Source of the DNA: Ypsolopha sequella
Taxonomy: Eukaryota > Arthropoda > Insecta > Lepidoptera > Ypsolophidae
DNA length: 64,000 nucleotides
Direction of reading: 5' to 3'
Assembly (NCBI GenBank): GCA_934047225.1
Contig: OW204009.1
Location: 16,380,898 to 16,444,897, forward strand
Below are positions 37,731 through 49,700 of this stretch, piece after piece. The translations under genes and the position numbers were made by a program. The notes beneath the pieces were generated by a model that saw only the letters and a list, made by a program, of their open reading frames with translations, ran no database searches and was not told the DNA's origin. Every line of letters starts with the position of its first letter. The stretch's first letter is position 1.

Positions 37731-40700
37731 GTAAGACATATTCTTGCTTTCTTGCCTGATTTTCTTGTTTAAATACTATTTTGTGCAACTGTGACATCAT
37801 GTGACACGTTGGCGTCGTTTGACACTGTGTCGTTGGCATCGTTTGACACTATGTCGTTGGCGTCGTTTGACACTGTGTCGTCGGCGTCGTTTGACACTGT
37901 GTCGTTGACGTCGTTTGACACTATGTCGTTGGCGTCGTTTGACACTGTGTCGTTGACGTCGTTTGACACTATGTCGTTGGCGTCGTTTGACACTGTGTCG
38001 TTGACGTCGTTTGACACTATGTCGTTGGCGTCGTTTGACACTGTCGTTGGCGTTGTTTGACATTATGTCGTCTAATTGTACCATTATCATTATTTTCAGA
38101 TCACTTTCAAGGCTTCCAACCTTTGATACAGAGCTATCCTACGACAACTAAAGTAGTTACACAGAAACATCGCCAGTATGACATCATTTACTCACAAAAC
38201 GAAGAAAAACCACGCAATAATAACAATAACAGAAGAAACAATAGTAATAATCAAAGATTTTCAGCCGAAGGTTCTGGAAATGCAGATAATAGCTACAAAG
38301 TAGCTACACAGAGGAGCTCTGTGTCTTATTTACTTAATGATAGGCAAAATAAAAAGACTACTTCTAATTTTTATACTACGACAACTTCTAAACCTTTTAG
38401 AAGAAATAATTCTAGTCATTCTAATACATCACCTAGCAAGCCTAGGAGTAATATTAATAAAAACATAAATAATAATAATAAATTAAAATATCAAGCAGGT
38501 CTAATAAGTCATGACGAAGAAACAAATGATTCCGAGATTGCACAAAATAATCAAAAGACCAGAAAGAGACCAGATAATGACGCATCAAATAATTTTAACA
38601 AAGAAGCATATTACGCAATAAGACCTCTTTATAAAATAACTACTGAAATATATGATTTTAATAGTTACCCATCGATTAATAAAGACGAGTTTGATTTGAG
38701 CAATAATTATTACGATAACGATAATTCAAGACCTAATTCTAACGATCAAAACCAGAATAGCAATGGAAGACCAAGCTACACAACTCACACGACTTCAAAA
38801 CCATATTTCAACAACAACTACAACAATGATAAACCTAATAACTACGCCTACACCACGAGTACATCAAAGCCTAGCTACAACAATCAAAGACCAGACTACA
38901 ACAGCGAAATACAAAGCAACTACAACAACAACCCAAGTTACAACAGCTACATAACTACGAGACCAAAATTCAACAACCAGAGACCAGAATACAACAACGA
39001 GAGACCAAGCTACGATACGTACAACACCCCGAAACCCAATCAAAACAACAATCAGAGGCCGACTTACCCGTACAACAACGCGAAACCTTACAACAACAGG
39101 AGACCAACTTACGACACGTACACAACACAGAACCCATTCTACAATAGACCAGGAGTCAAACCTGCTGTCATACAAGGCCCACCGATAACAAATAAGCCCA
39201 GAACACAAAGGCCGTCCACAGATCGGCCGAGCTACGGAAAGAATCATAATTTTGGACAAGAAGAGGGGTCTATATTGTTTCCAGATGAGCACAGCTTATC
39301 AGCGGAGCTGGTGACGGGGCCTGATGAAGACCGGTTCAGTGACGCACAGAGGCGCCGGTATTTGGAGATGACTGAGAGAAGTAAGTCACGCAGTTTATAT
39401 TCAAATTAAAATTTTAAAAACCTGATAACACAAGGCGCTTGCGTCAGCATCAAGGTGCGTTTTGTCTCCTGCGTTACGAAAATCATAAGCAGAGGTTTTT
39501 ATTTGAGATGTTTATAAGTCTCTTGTAAATTTTGCTGTAACAATCCGTGTTAACTTTTCAAGCATTTTGCATAATATCATTAGTGCTAATATAACTTAAA
39601 AACGATGGCTCTAACATCATCATTAATACATCAATACATATAATATAAATATAATAAAAGAGTAAAACCCAGTGTGTCTGTACATTGAAGAACAGTAATA
39701 AAAATAGAAAGGGAATCATTAAGGAAGAGTAATAGAACACAAATCTGCGATTTTTATAATTCTTTTCTGCCTGTCTGTCTGTTTGTTCGCGCACATCTTC
39801 GAAACTACTGAACAGATTTTCATGTAGTTTTCACAAGTGGAGAGAACTTAATTTGGATTAGAATATTGGCTTTGTTTTATTAAAATCGGGTGTCGGAAAA
39901 AAAAACTAACGTCATTTTAAGATTTTTGGAATTTACTTTTCTACTTTTAGAAGTTACATAGCAAATACCAATTCCTGGCGATGAAGGCCTCTAGACGTCA
40001 CGAATCACGAACGATTGCTTAAAAGAAAAAAATATTTCGTTTAAATTGCGTCATAGATTTTTGTAAATAAAATGTTTTAATGCGGAATTAATGGTTTAAA
40101 AATGGAAAAGATGGTGATACCTTTTTTGATGAAACGGGCTAGGTACTACGAGATAATAACTGAAAACTGTAAAGCCAAGTACATTAAATACTATTAAAAA
40201 CTGTACAAGGAAAGAGCTGTGTCTGTCTGTACATTGACGATATACCAAAATAATACTGATCCAAAAAATTTTTCGGAATTTTTGTCGGTATTTCATGCAT
40301 CACGAAAAAACTAATAAACGGGTTTTGATGCGGCTACCACTGTCCGATCCTCTGCAGTGAGATATGTGTTACAAAGAAAGAAGGAAGGGAAATCACTGTT
40401 CGATAACTTATCCAGCTTAAAAACTGGGATACTTTTTATTGCGGGATTCCCAAGGCAATTCACTGTGGCCGCATTATCTTCTTCCACGCCGACTAAGTCG
40501 CGGGCAAGAAGTCCTGACTCACTCACTGACTCACTGACTCATCAACACCCAGCACAAACCCTTGGACCTAGAAATCTGATATTTTGCACAGAGGTTCCCT
40601 TTTAGAATAATAAAATAAATAATAAAATAATAATTAAATAAAATAGACAAGGAATAAGGCCGGATTTTTCGAAATTCCGGCGGAATCGGAAGCAACGGGA

Positions 40701-43700
40701 TCTACGCAAGTAACGCGTAACCTACGCGTCCACTAGCAAGTTAAAATGCAAAGATTCCGAGAAAAAGCTCAAACTGTTGCTTTACAGAAAGGCGCGTGAA
40801 GTTTGCTTGTTTGGAGCTTTGAATACAAGATTTTTAGAGTACTTTTTTTTTCATTCCTTCTTGGAATAGGCAAAGGATAGTAGCTCGTACAGCCAAGTCT
40901 TATTTTTTTTTCATTTTCATGTCCAGTTAAACATAAGCCATTAGTGAATTGTCTTCATCCTAGATCGAAATAGTAAGGCCGAAGCCAAGTCTTGGTTTCA
41001 ATATCTTCTTAGAGTTTTAAACGGGTTTTATGGCCACAGCCACGTCTTATTTTGGTAGTTCTTACATAGTTGCTTTTTTTTCGTGTTTCGTAACCCGAAA
41101 TTTTAAGACTTGTATAGGTTGGGCCATAGATAAAGTTATTTTAATTTATTCGATCTTTTGCATTAGCGTCACTGACCTCTATAGCGTATAAATGAAACGA
41201 CAAATCTTTATGTATGATTTCAAAATCTGATCGTCTTCCCTTAAGGGGGGCTTATCCCAATTTTGTCTCTTCTCTTATTCATTTTAAACCATGAAATTGT
41301 GATAATTTATGTTTGAAAAAAATATAAATCTTAGATACATTCTTTCTGCAGAATTTTTTGCGGTTCAAAACGCGATATGTTATATCGCGATAAACGATAA
41401 TTACGATAATTAAACGATAATTAAACGCGATATGTTATGTTATTTCGATCGAAAAAAAAAACTAAATTTGGTTAATTTTTCATGCTTTTTCGTTATATAT
41501 AAAATTTAAACTAACTACTAAATTGTAAGAAAATTACAGGAAATTAACGCAAATGTAATTTAGTAAGTACTTTTGTAGATAGTTTTATGAAAATTTCACC
41601 GTAAAAACGTTTTTTTTTTAATCGAAAAACGTGTTTTTCAAGAACGCGCGATGTTTCGGTTGTCGTAACAGCCACGGCTCAGAGCGCGCTATTTTAAACT
41701 ATAATAAAAGTTCAGTTTTACTTGATGCAAAGTAAGGTGCTCAATGTTAGGGATAAATACCTGCAAACCTTGGAATTTAAAACAAGTCAAACTACGTCAC
41801 ATCTTTGTTTTCCCGTGAACGGACATTTTTTACCAAACTTCCTATCCGTTATGGCGAGCGATCATTGATCGCAGTTTAAAGGTCATGGCAAGGTAGCGAT
41901 GCAAAAAATAATGTTTTAAGTAAACCAAACCAGTTCTGGTTATAATTTTATATTTTGTTGTCAAATGAAAATTTATCGGTCGATCTTTAATTCATTCATC
42001 GTTAATCATAATGCGATCGTTGATGTAATTATTTAATTAATTTAATTCAGTCTAAATTTGGAGAAAACATTAGCGTGCAAACGAAATATGATTGTGATTA
42101 TTTGATTAATGATTTTGTATACTGTATTCTGTGGGACTGTTTGCAATACGAGTGTCCCAATTTATAATTGTGTTCAGTTGCACACAATACTTTATCTACC
42201 ACTTGGATGAATGAGCCAGTTTATGGTTTACTAGCTTCGCCTGCATTGTTTTAGTTTTTGTGAAGACAATCGAATCTGCCAATATTTTTCGGACCCTTTA
42301 TTTTATAGATAGTATTCATTTCGACTCTGGTTTGAACGAAACTATTTATTGTTCTCTAAACTGATCCTCTGTTAAACTGCTTTGGGCTAGGCCAGAGGCC
42401 GAGCCACGTTTCCGAACGAAATTATTTAGACGCGTTTGCGAATGAAACTATTTCTTGCTCTAAAGTGTCTTCTTTGGCGTCTGATTGATTTCCAGTAAAA
42501 TTAAAAACTTGTATGAGTAAAAATGATATTCAAAAATAGCGCCTACTTATTTCATCATTTTGTATAAAGTGCAATTTAAAAATTTGTATACAATGAAACA
42601 ATTTCGAAGTTATTCTTTTGCCTTCTGCCAAAATACAAATTTATAACGTCACTTCTTAGTATTTTCATATAAAAATCGTTTTTGACGTTTATTAAAACGT
42701 TGTTGATTTGGCTAATAGTAATCATTCCTATTAGAATATCTACCTCTCTCTCACATGTATACTCTTCTAAGGTATACCTAATATTTGCTGTCTCCAGTGT
42801 GCGACAGCTACAAAGCCCTGGACATGAGCCAGGTGGCAGCCATCCCTCTCCTACCATCCCCGCAGCCAGTGAGAGTGAACGTGTCGGACTGTCGGCCGCT
42901 GACGGCGCCCCTCATCGTGGGCGGGAAGGTTGTCGACATCGAGCAGTTCCCGCACAACGCCGCCCTCGGCTGGCAGAAGGTTGAGGTGAGAACATGACGG
43001 TTAGGACGAGGCCTTCCTTAGGCGCACAGCGGCTTTGCAATTATAATATTGAATCGGGTTTCGTCCTGTCAGACATGTGACACCGATTTGACACCAATAT
43101 CTAGTTTAGCAAGTCAACACAGAGTCTTGCGTCTTTTTCTTAGTTTAGTTTTTTGCAAATTGTTTCATGTTAGTTCCTAGTATAACATTATGTATATTTA
43201 TTGTTAGCATAGTGAAATCCGTAATTGGCACTATTAGCTGATGTAATATTTAGTTAATATTTTATGTATTTGCTGTGGATTTTTGTTCATAAATAAAATA
43301 ACTATAAACTAACTTTAATAAAGTAGAAAATCGCGTGTGCCAAAATTCGCGCGAAACGATTCAGAACGAGTCAAATCGACTAAAATTACAATATTGCATT
43401 TAACTCATTTTTCAACTTACATCGGTTAATAAACAAGATTTTCGTATTGATAGTAAAATATGACACATAAAGATCAAATGGATTAAACATAAAACCAAAA
43501 AAAACATTCAAAAAGAGACTATTTTCAAAAATAAAATGTATCTGGCGAAAGTTTTCCAATTAGGTAACGCTACATACAAAGGCAAGATAAAGGTGTGAAA
43601 AAACAAGTTTCATATTGATTGGGTAAGTGGTAGATTCTGTACGAGCTTTCAAAAACTCTTGAAAAAACAGAGGCCTCCTCTTCAGACTGTACATGAGCCT

Positions 43701-46700
43701 AGAGAGAGCATGAACAACGCCAAGACTTTCGAGGATTCGTTTGATGAAATTCCGACTCTCCTTGTATTGAAAAACATATATTTGATGTATTGATTTTATA
43801 CTTTTGTCAAAAAAAAATGTTTTCCACCATCTTTTTTTTTGTTTTTAAACGTTCGTTTCAAGAACGCGGTTAAGAGATCAACTTGATTTTTTTTTTCATA
43901 TAATAGGTAATAGAAATATTAATGAATTCTACTTAAATCCAATCTTTTTTTCCCTACAAAATATTCATATTCATATTCATTTATTTCATAATATTCATTA
44001 TATGTCACATTAATAAATACTTAAAATTAACTACAAACTAACAACTTATAATTAATTACAATGTATTTAATTATAATTAAATTAATTAGATATATCTCTA
44101 AAGTTGTTCTTGTGAACAAGAAAGTCTTTAAAAAAATAGAACGCTTGCTCAAGAAGCCAGCACTTCAACCTGGATTTAAAAATAGTTAAGTTGGGTGACC
44201 CCAAAATGTTTTTTGGTAATAAATTGAACACTTTTGGACCCATGATATGTGTCAACAAACTCGATTTTCGTAGTTTATGTTTCACACCTAGTATCTTGTT
44301 GCCGGTTCGCTCTCTTATACGTATTTTGTACGAATCAATGTTTTCATAAACATACACCGATACCTGAAAGATGAGAAGACAGGGCAGCGTCATAATTTTC
44401 AATGACTTGAAATGAGGCAATGCTGAGTCAGTTCGGGGGATTTGCACGATCGCTCGGATCGCTCGTTTTTGCATGCGGAACTATTTCAGTATTAGCTAAA
44501 AACACACCAATTTGTGGTTTCGCTGCGTGATCATTAGTATTACGCGTTAAAGAAAAAGACAGCAATGAGGCAACATATAATAGCCTCTATCAAAAGTAAA
44601 CAACGTCTTTGCCATTGGACTTATTGTGCTGGAGTGATAATAAGAAAAGTTGCTAGGCCATCCTCTTAAGGCTACCTAGCTACGCCAACGACCTTGAACT
44701 GAGTAACTTTGTTACCAAATCCAAAAAACCGGCCAAGTGCGAGTGAGACTCTCATACATACGGTTGGGGTACCACGAAACCCTAAAAATTACTAGCGCAG
44801 TCAAGGTCAGACCTCATACACCGTGCTGCTACCTGTAATAGGGTGCCGTTTGGAAGTCTTCGGGTAGGGAACCTTAAAAACTACCTCTTTGAGTAACAAT
44901 TTTATTTATTTATTTATGGGTTTTATGTAAGGATTCCTAAACAACGAATGTCGTGTTTCAGGGAGGAGGCTACTCGTGGAAGTGCGGCGGTTCCCTCATC
45001 AGCGAGCAGTTCGTGTTGACAGCCGCGCACTGCGCCTACCAGGAGAGGGACAACACCGTCATATCGTGAGTTCATTTTGTTTCAAGTGCGGTGGTTCCCT
45101 TATCAGCGAGCGGTTCGTGTTGACAGCCGCGCACTGCGCCTACCAGGAGAGGGACAACACCGTCATATCGTGAGTTCATTTTGTTTCAAGTGCGGCGGTT
45201 CCCTCATCAGCGAGCAGTTCGTGTTGACAGCCGCGCACTGCGCCTACCAGGAGAGAGACAACACCGTCATATCGTGAGTTCATTTTGTTTCAAGTGCGGT
45301 GGTTCCCTTATCAGCGAGCGGTTCGTGTTGACAGCCGCGCACTGCGCCTACCAGGAGAGGGACAACACCGTCATATCGTGAGTTCATTTTGTTTCAAGTG
45401 CGGCGGTTCCCTCATCAGCGAGCAGTTCGTGTTGACAGCCGCGCACTGCGCATACCAGGAGAAAGACAACACCGTCATATCGTGAGTTCATTTTGTTTCA
45501 AGTACGACGGTTCCCTCATCAGCGAGCAGTTCGTGTTGACAGCCGCACACTGTGCCTACCAGGATAGGGACAACACCGTCATATCGTGAGTTCATTTTGT
45601 TTCAAGTGCGGCGGTTCCCTCATCAGCGAGCAGTTCGTGTTGACAGCCGCGCACTGCGCCTACCAGGAGAGAGACAACACCGTCATATCGTGAGTTCATT
45701 TTGTTTCAAGTGCGACGGTTCCCTCATCAGCGAGCAGTTCGTGTTGACAGCCGCGCACTGCGCATACCAGGAGAAAGACAACACCGTCATATCGTGAGTT
45801 CATTTTGTTTCAAGTACGACGGTTCCCTCATCAGCGAGCAGTTCGTGTTGACAGCCGCACACTGTGCCTACCAGGATAGGGACAACACCGTCATATCGTG
45901 AGTTCATTTTGTTTCAAGTGCGGTGGTTCCCTTATCAGCGAGCAGTTCGTGTTGACAGCCGCGCACTGCGCCTACCAGGAGAGAGACAACACCGTCATAT
46001 CGTGAGTTCATTTTGTTTCAAGTGCGGCGGTTCCCTCATCAGCGAGCAGTTCGTGTTGACAGCCGCGCACTGCGCCTACCAGGAGAGAGACAACACTGTC
46101 ATATCGTGAGTTCATTTTGTTTCAAGTGCGGCGGTTCCCTCATCAGTGAGCAGTTCGTGTTGACAGCCGCGCACTGCGCCTACCAGGAGAGAGACAACAC
46201 TGTCATATCGTGAGTTCATTTTGTTTCAAGTGCGGCGGTTCCTAACTAACAGAACTAACACAATATTTACATTCCAGTGGAGCGCCCCGCGTGGTGCAAC
46301 TCGGCTCCTCGTATCTGGATGACCCCGGCGCGCTGGTCGTGAGAGTCACGAAGGCGATCCGTCACCCCAAGTACAAGCTGCCCAGGTCCTACTACGACCT
46401 GGCCGTTTTGAAGCTCATCATGAAAGTCACGTGAGTGCATCATCTATCCATCCATCAGTTCGTCCACTGCTGGCCTTAGACATTGCCAAGATTTCACCAC
46501 TCTTAACGGTCCTCCTGGAAGAGATAACCATACTCCGGCACGCTGGGCTGGCGGGTCGGTGAGTTCGGTGCCGAAACCCTCTCACTAGTGATGCCGCTGC
46601 CCGTCACAAGTCTGTTTTATGTAAGGGCCAGCAATTGAAGATGGATATACCTACATCAATCGGTCATAGGCTTGGTGGGCCACCTAGTTGTGCTTGCTTG

Positions 46701-49700
46701 AGATCTGTCCTCTTACTCTCCCCCGAATAACTTGGGCAGTGAGCGAATAAGATGGTGGTACATCCACAGGGAGCCCGACATCAGCTCTACCACCTAAATG
46801 CACACCTTCATTTAACTATCCATCCACCCAAATTAGAGCAATGCTGTTGTTGGTGAAGTAATTGCCACATTTGTCGTCTTCGCCATCAATTTAATTTTTT
46901 GTACGAAGCAATATCCAAAATTTCTTTCACTTGGTAAAACTATTTTTTTCTATGTCTTTCTCAACAATTTGCCCTACCTTTTTAGAAAAAAAAATAATCC
47001 AAGAAGTGTAATTTTCGAAGCTAAAAAAGGGGGAGTATATATTATACTTTCTAATTACAGATTCTCGGAAGTGATCAAGCCAGCCTGTCTCGGAGTCCCG
47101 CCAGCCGTCGGGGAGTCTATTATAGCCACCGGCTGGGGACGTACGGAATTCGGTAAGTCCTACACATATCTAAGCATTCATCAGCTTAAAAATCGACCCA
47201 CTGCTGGGATGGAGGCCTCTTTTCATACTACAGTTTTCTTGGTAGTAGTGCACCATGATTGTCCAATGCGGATTGCTGAACAAACTATCTATCAGCCTGA
47301 TTGGTCCACTGCAGGGCATAGGTCTCTCCAAGCTGGGCAGGCGGTGCCGAAACCCTCGCACCAGTGACGCCACATCACGTCACCAGTCTATTTTATATAA
47401 GGGCCGGCAATTGGGAGTAAATATACTGGTGGACATAAAAATCGACTCAAACATTGTTGTCCTACATTCAAGGGAATAACTCAATCATACAAACATAAAC
47501 ATATGAAATATATATCATTTTAAAGGTATAGGCCTCCACCTTTGAATAAATGCATTTTGGTTTAAAAGTATTCGCTATACAGGACGTGAAATTCATTTAA
47601 TTAATTAAAAACTTATTAGGTCAATGAAGAACCGGCTGCAAGCAGTTATAAGGGCTAGAGGGGGGAACACGAAGTACTAATGTTAAACTTAATTAATGAA
47701 TAAATGAATGATTTTGTAAAAGAAGGTTTTTTTTTTATTTTTCGCTATTTGATTATTTCAATATTTCTTTAATTCATCACTTAAAAAAAAATTACAGCCT
47801 GTATCGCAAATACTTTAAGACAAAAATGCATTTAATCAAAGGTGGAGGCCTATACCTTTAAAATGATATGTTATATCTTATACCTAGGTTATGACTTACT
47901 TCTTTTGATCGTATTATCTAACTAAATCCTGTTTATGTAAACACATAATATTCGTGATTTTTAAAAAATGGATTCAAAAATGTATTATTAACACCTCAAA
48001 TACAGTGCCTGATGATGTCGTAAAACGACGAAACCGGTAGCAACTTAAAAGGTAATTAAACATTATTATATTTGTGGAACCGAGTACCAAGAAGTTTTAT
48101 TTAATATTGCAAGATGTCGTTCCATCAAGAAGCAACAACATTCACTGTCAACTAGATATGTTATATATTTCATATATTTATGTTTGTATGAATGGGTTAT
48201 TTCCTTAAATGTAGAACAACAATGCTTGAGTCGATTTTTATGTCCACCAGTGTATATCACCATCAATCGGTCCCAGGCATGGTGGGCCACCTAGTTATGC
48301 CTGCTTGGAAGCTGTCATCTTACTCTCCTCCGAATAACTTCGGAGATGTTTGCCAGTAAAATGGTGGCAACTCCACAGTCGAGACCAGCATCAGCTCTAC
48401 CACATACTAGGTAACCAATACTCTCTTTAAATGCCCTGATTCGCCTTGTGCGACAGGCTGATATGTGGTGACACAACATTCTACACTACCGGCATCACAC
48501 GGCCAATAAATGAATGAAATCGTTAAATGTTCCTATTTTTATAAAATAATTATGCTTAATTAGTGTCCATCACAATAAGTCCGAGAGCAGAGCTTCAATT
48601 CACTTATACGGCCCACTTGCAGCATGATCGAGAAAAAATCCTTAACCCTCGGGTTACTAACCCAAGAGAAGAGTTAACTAACCGGACATTTCATTAGTCC
48701 TATTGCACCATAATAATATCAAAGTGGATTATTAATCCCGATCTAAGTGATTGTTTGACATTTGGCACTTATTTATAATGTTACCATAAAGTAATTAGTT
48801 GCAACCAATGAGGTATAGTATATTTATAATGTCATTAGAAATAACACAATTTAAGTCAAACTGGTAACATTACTTTGTTAACCCGAGTTTAACTCGAGGC
48901 GAGAGTCGGGTTAAATTCTGATGACTTTCTCTTAGTTTAACCCGAGATTTTGATTGGTGCAAGAGATATTTTGCTAACCCTCTATTTATTGACTTAACCC
49001 GAGAAGTCGAGTTAAGGCGAATGGATACGCCAACTGCAATTCGGACCTGTCTGTGAAGGCCTACTCCTCCCACACGGGTGGTCCAAAAACTTTCATTAGT
49101 GCGGTAAGTTGGTTTTTACAAACGAGTAGACGATTCGTGGAGGGCTTACCATAGTCACGAGTTTGTAAAAACCAATTTCCGCACGTGTGTCATACAACGT
49201 TTTTCAACACATTTGCGAGAAAACAGTACAATAGGTAATGAAACAAACTTTTTCATTGAACTATTTTTATAGCAAATAAGAAATTATACACATAGGTCAC
49301 TACTCTTGGAAAGAAAGTAATTCATTGAAGTAAGCTATCAAAACATTTTGAGAGAATGATCGAGTATTTCTTCGAGTCTTCCATGATATAAAATTATTGT
49401 AAGGGTACGTTTCGTAACGTGTGATTATCACTCGGAGCGATGCGAATTTTACCCTGCATCGTTCAAAAATCGACCCGAGTGAAACCGAGGGTAAACGAAC
49501 TGTTACCTGACAGTTGCGCTAAGTGTTTAGAAACGCTTTCGGGGAATGTGAATATCGCACTGACAAGTGCGATTTCTAACTCTGTTTGGGTACCGTTAAA
49601 ATTCGCCTGACAGTTGTCATTTCGGAGTTTTCGCGGGATTCGGACAATTTTTGAAAATAGAATTCAACATTTCCGTACGAATACGGGAAAATGTTTCGAA

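Noticed and set aside
37769..38090. Open frames of [16 protein letters not shown] and SVKRRQRH repeats
   Set aside because: All derive from the 24-bp minisatellite in intron 1; frames are open on both strands because the unit is a multiple of 3.
38864..39292. 142-codon minus-strand frame within exon 2
   Set aside because: Shadow of the Asn/Tyr-rich plus-strand exon, giving Val/Ser/Trp-rich nonsense.
45077..46213. Series of ~66-81-codon frames ([14 protein letters not shown]...) across the His-exon array
   Set aside because: They are the shifted frames of the 104-bp repeat and read exon sequence out of phase.
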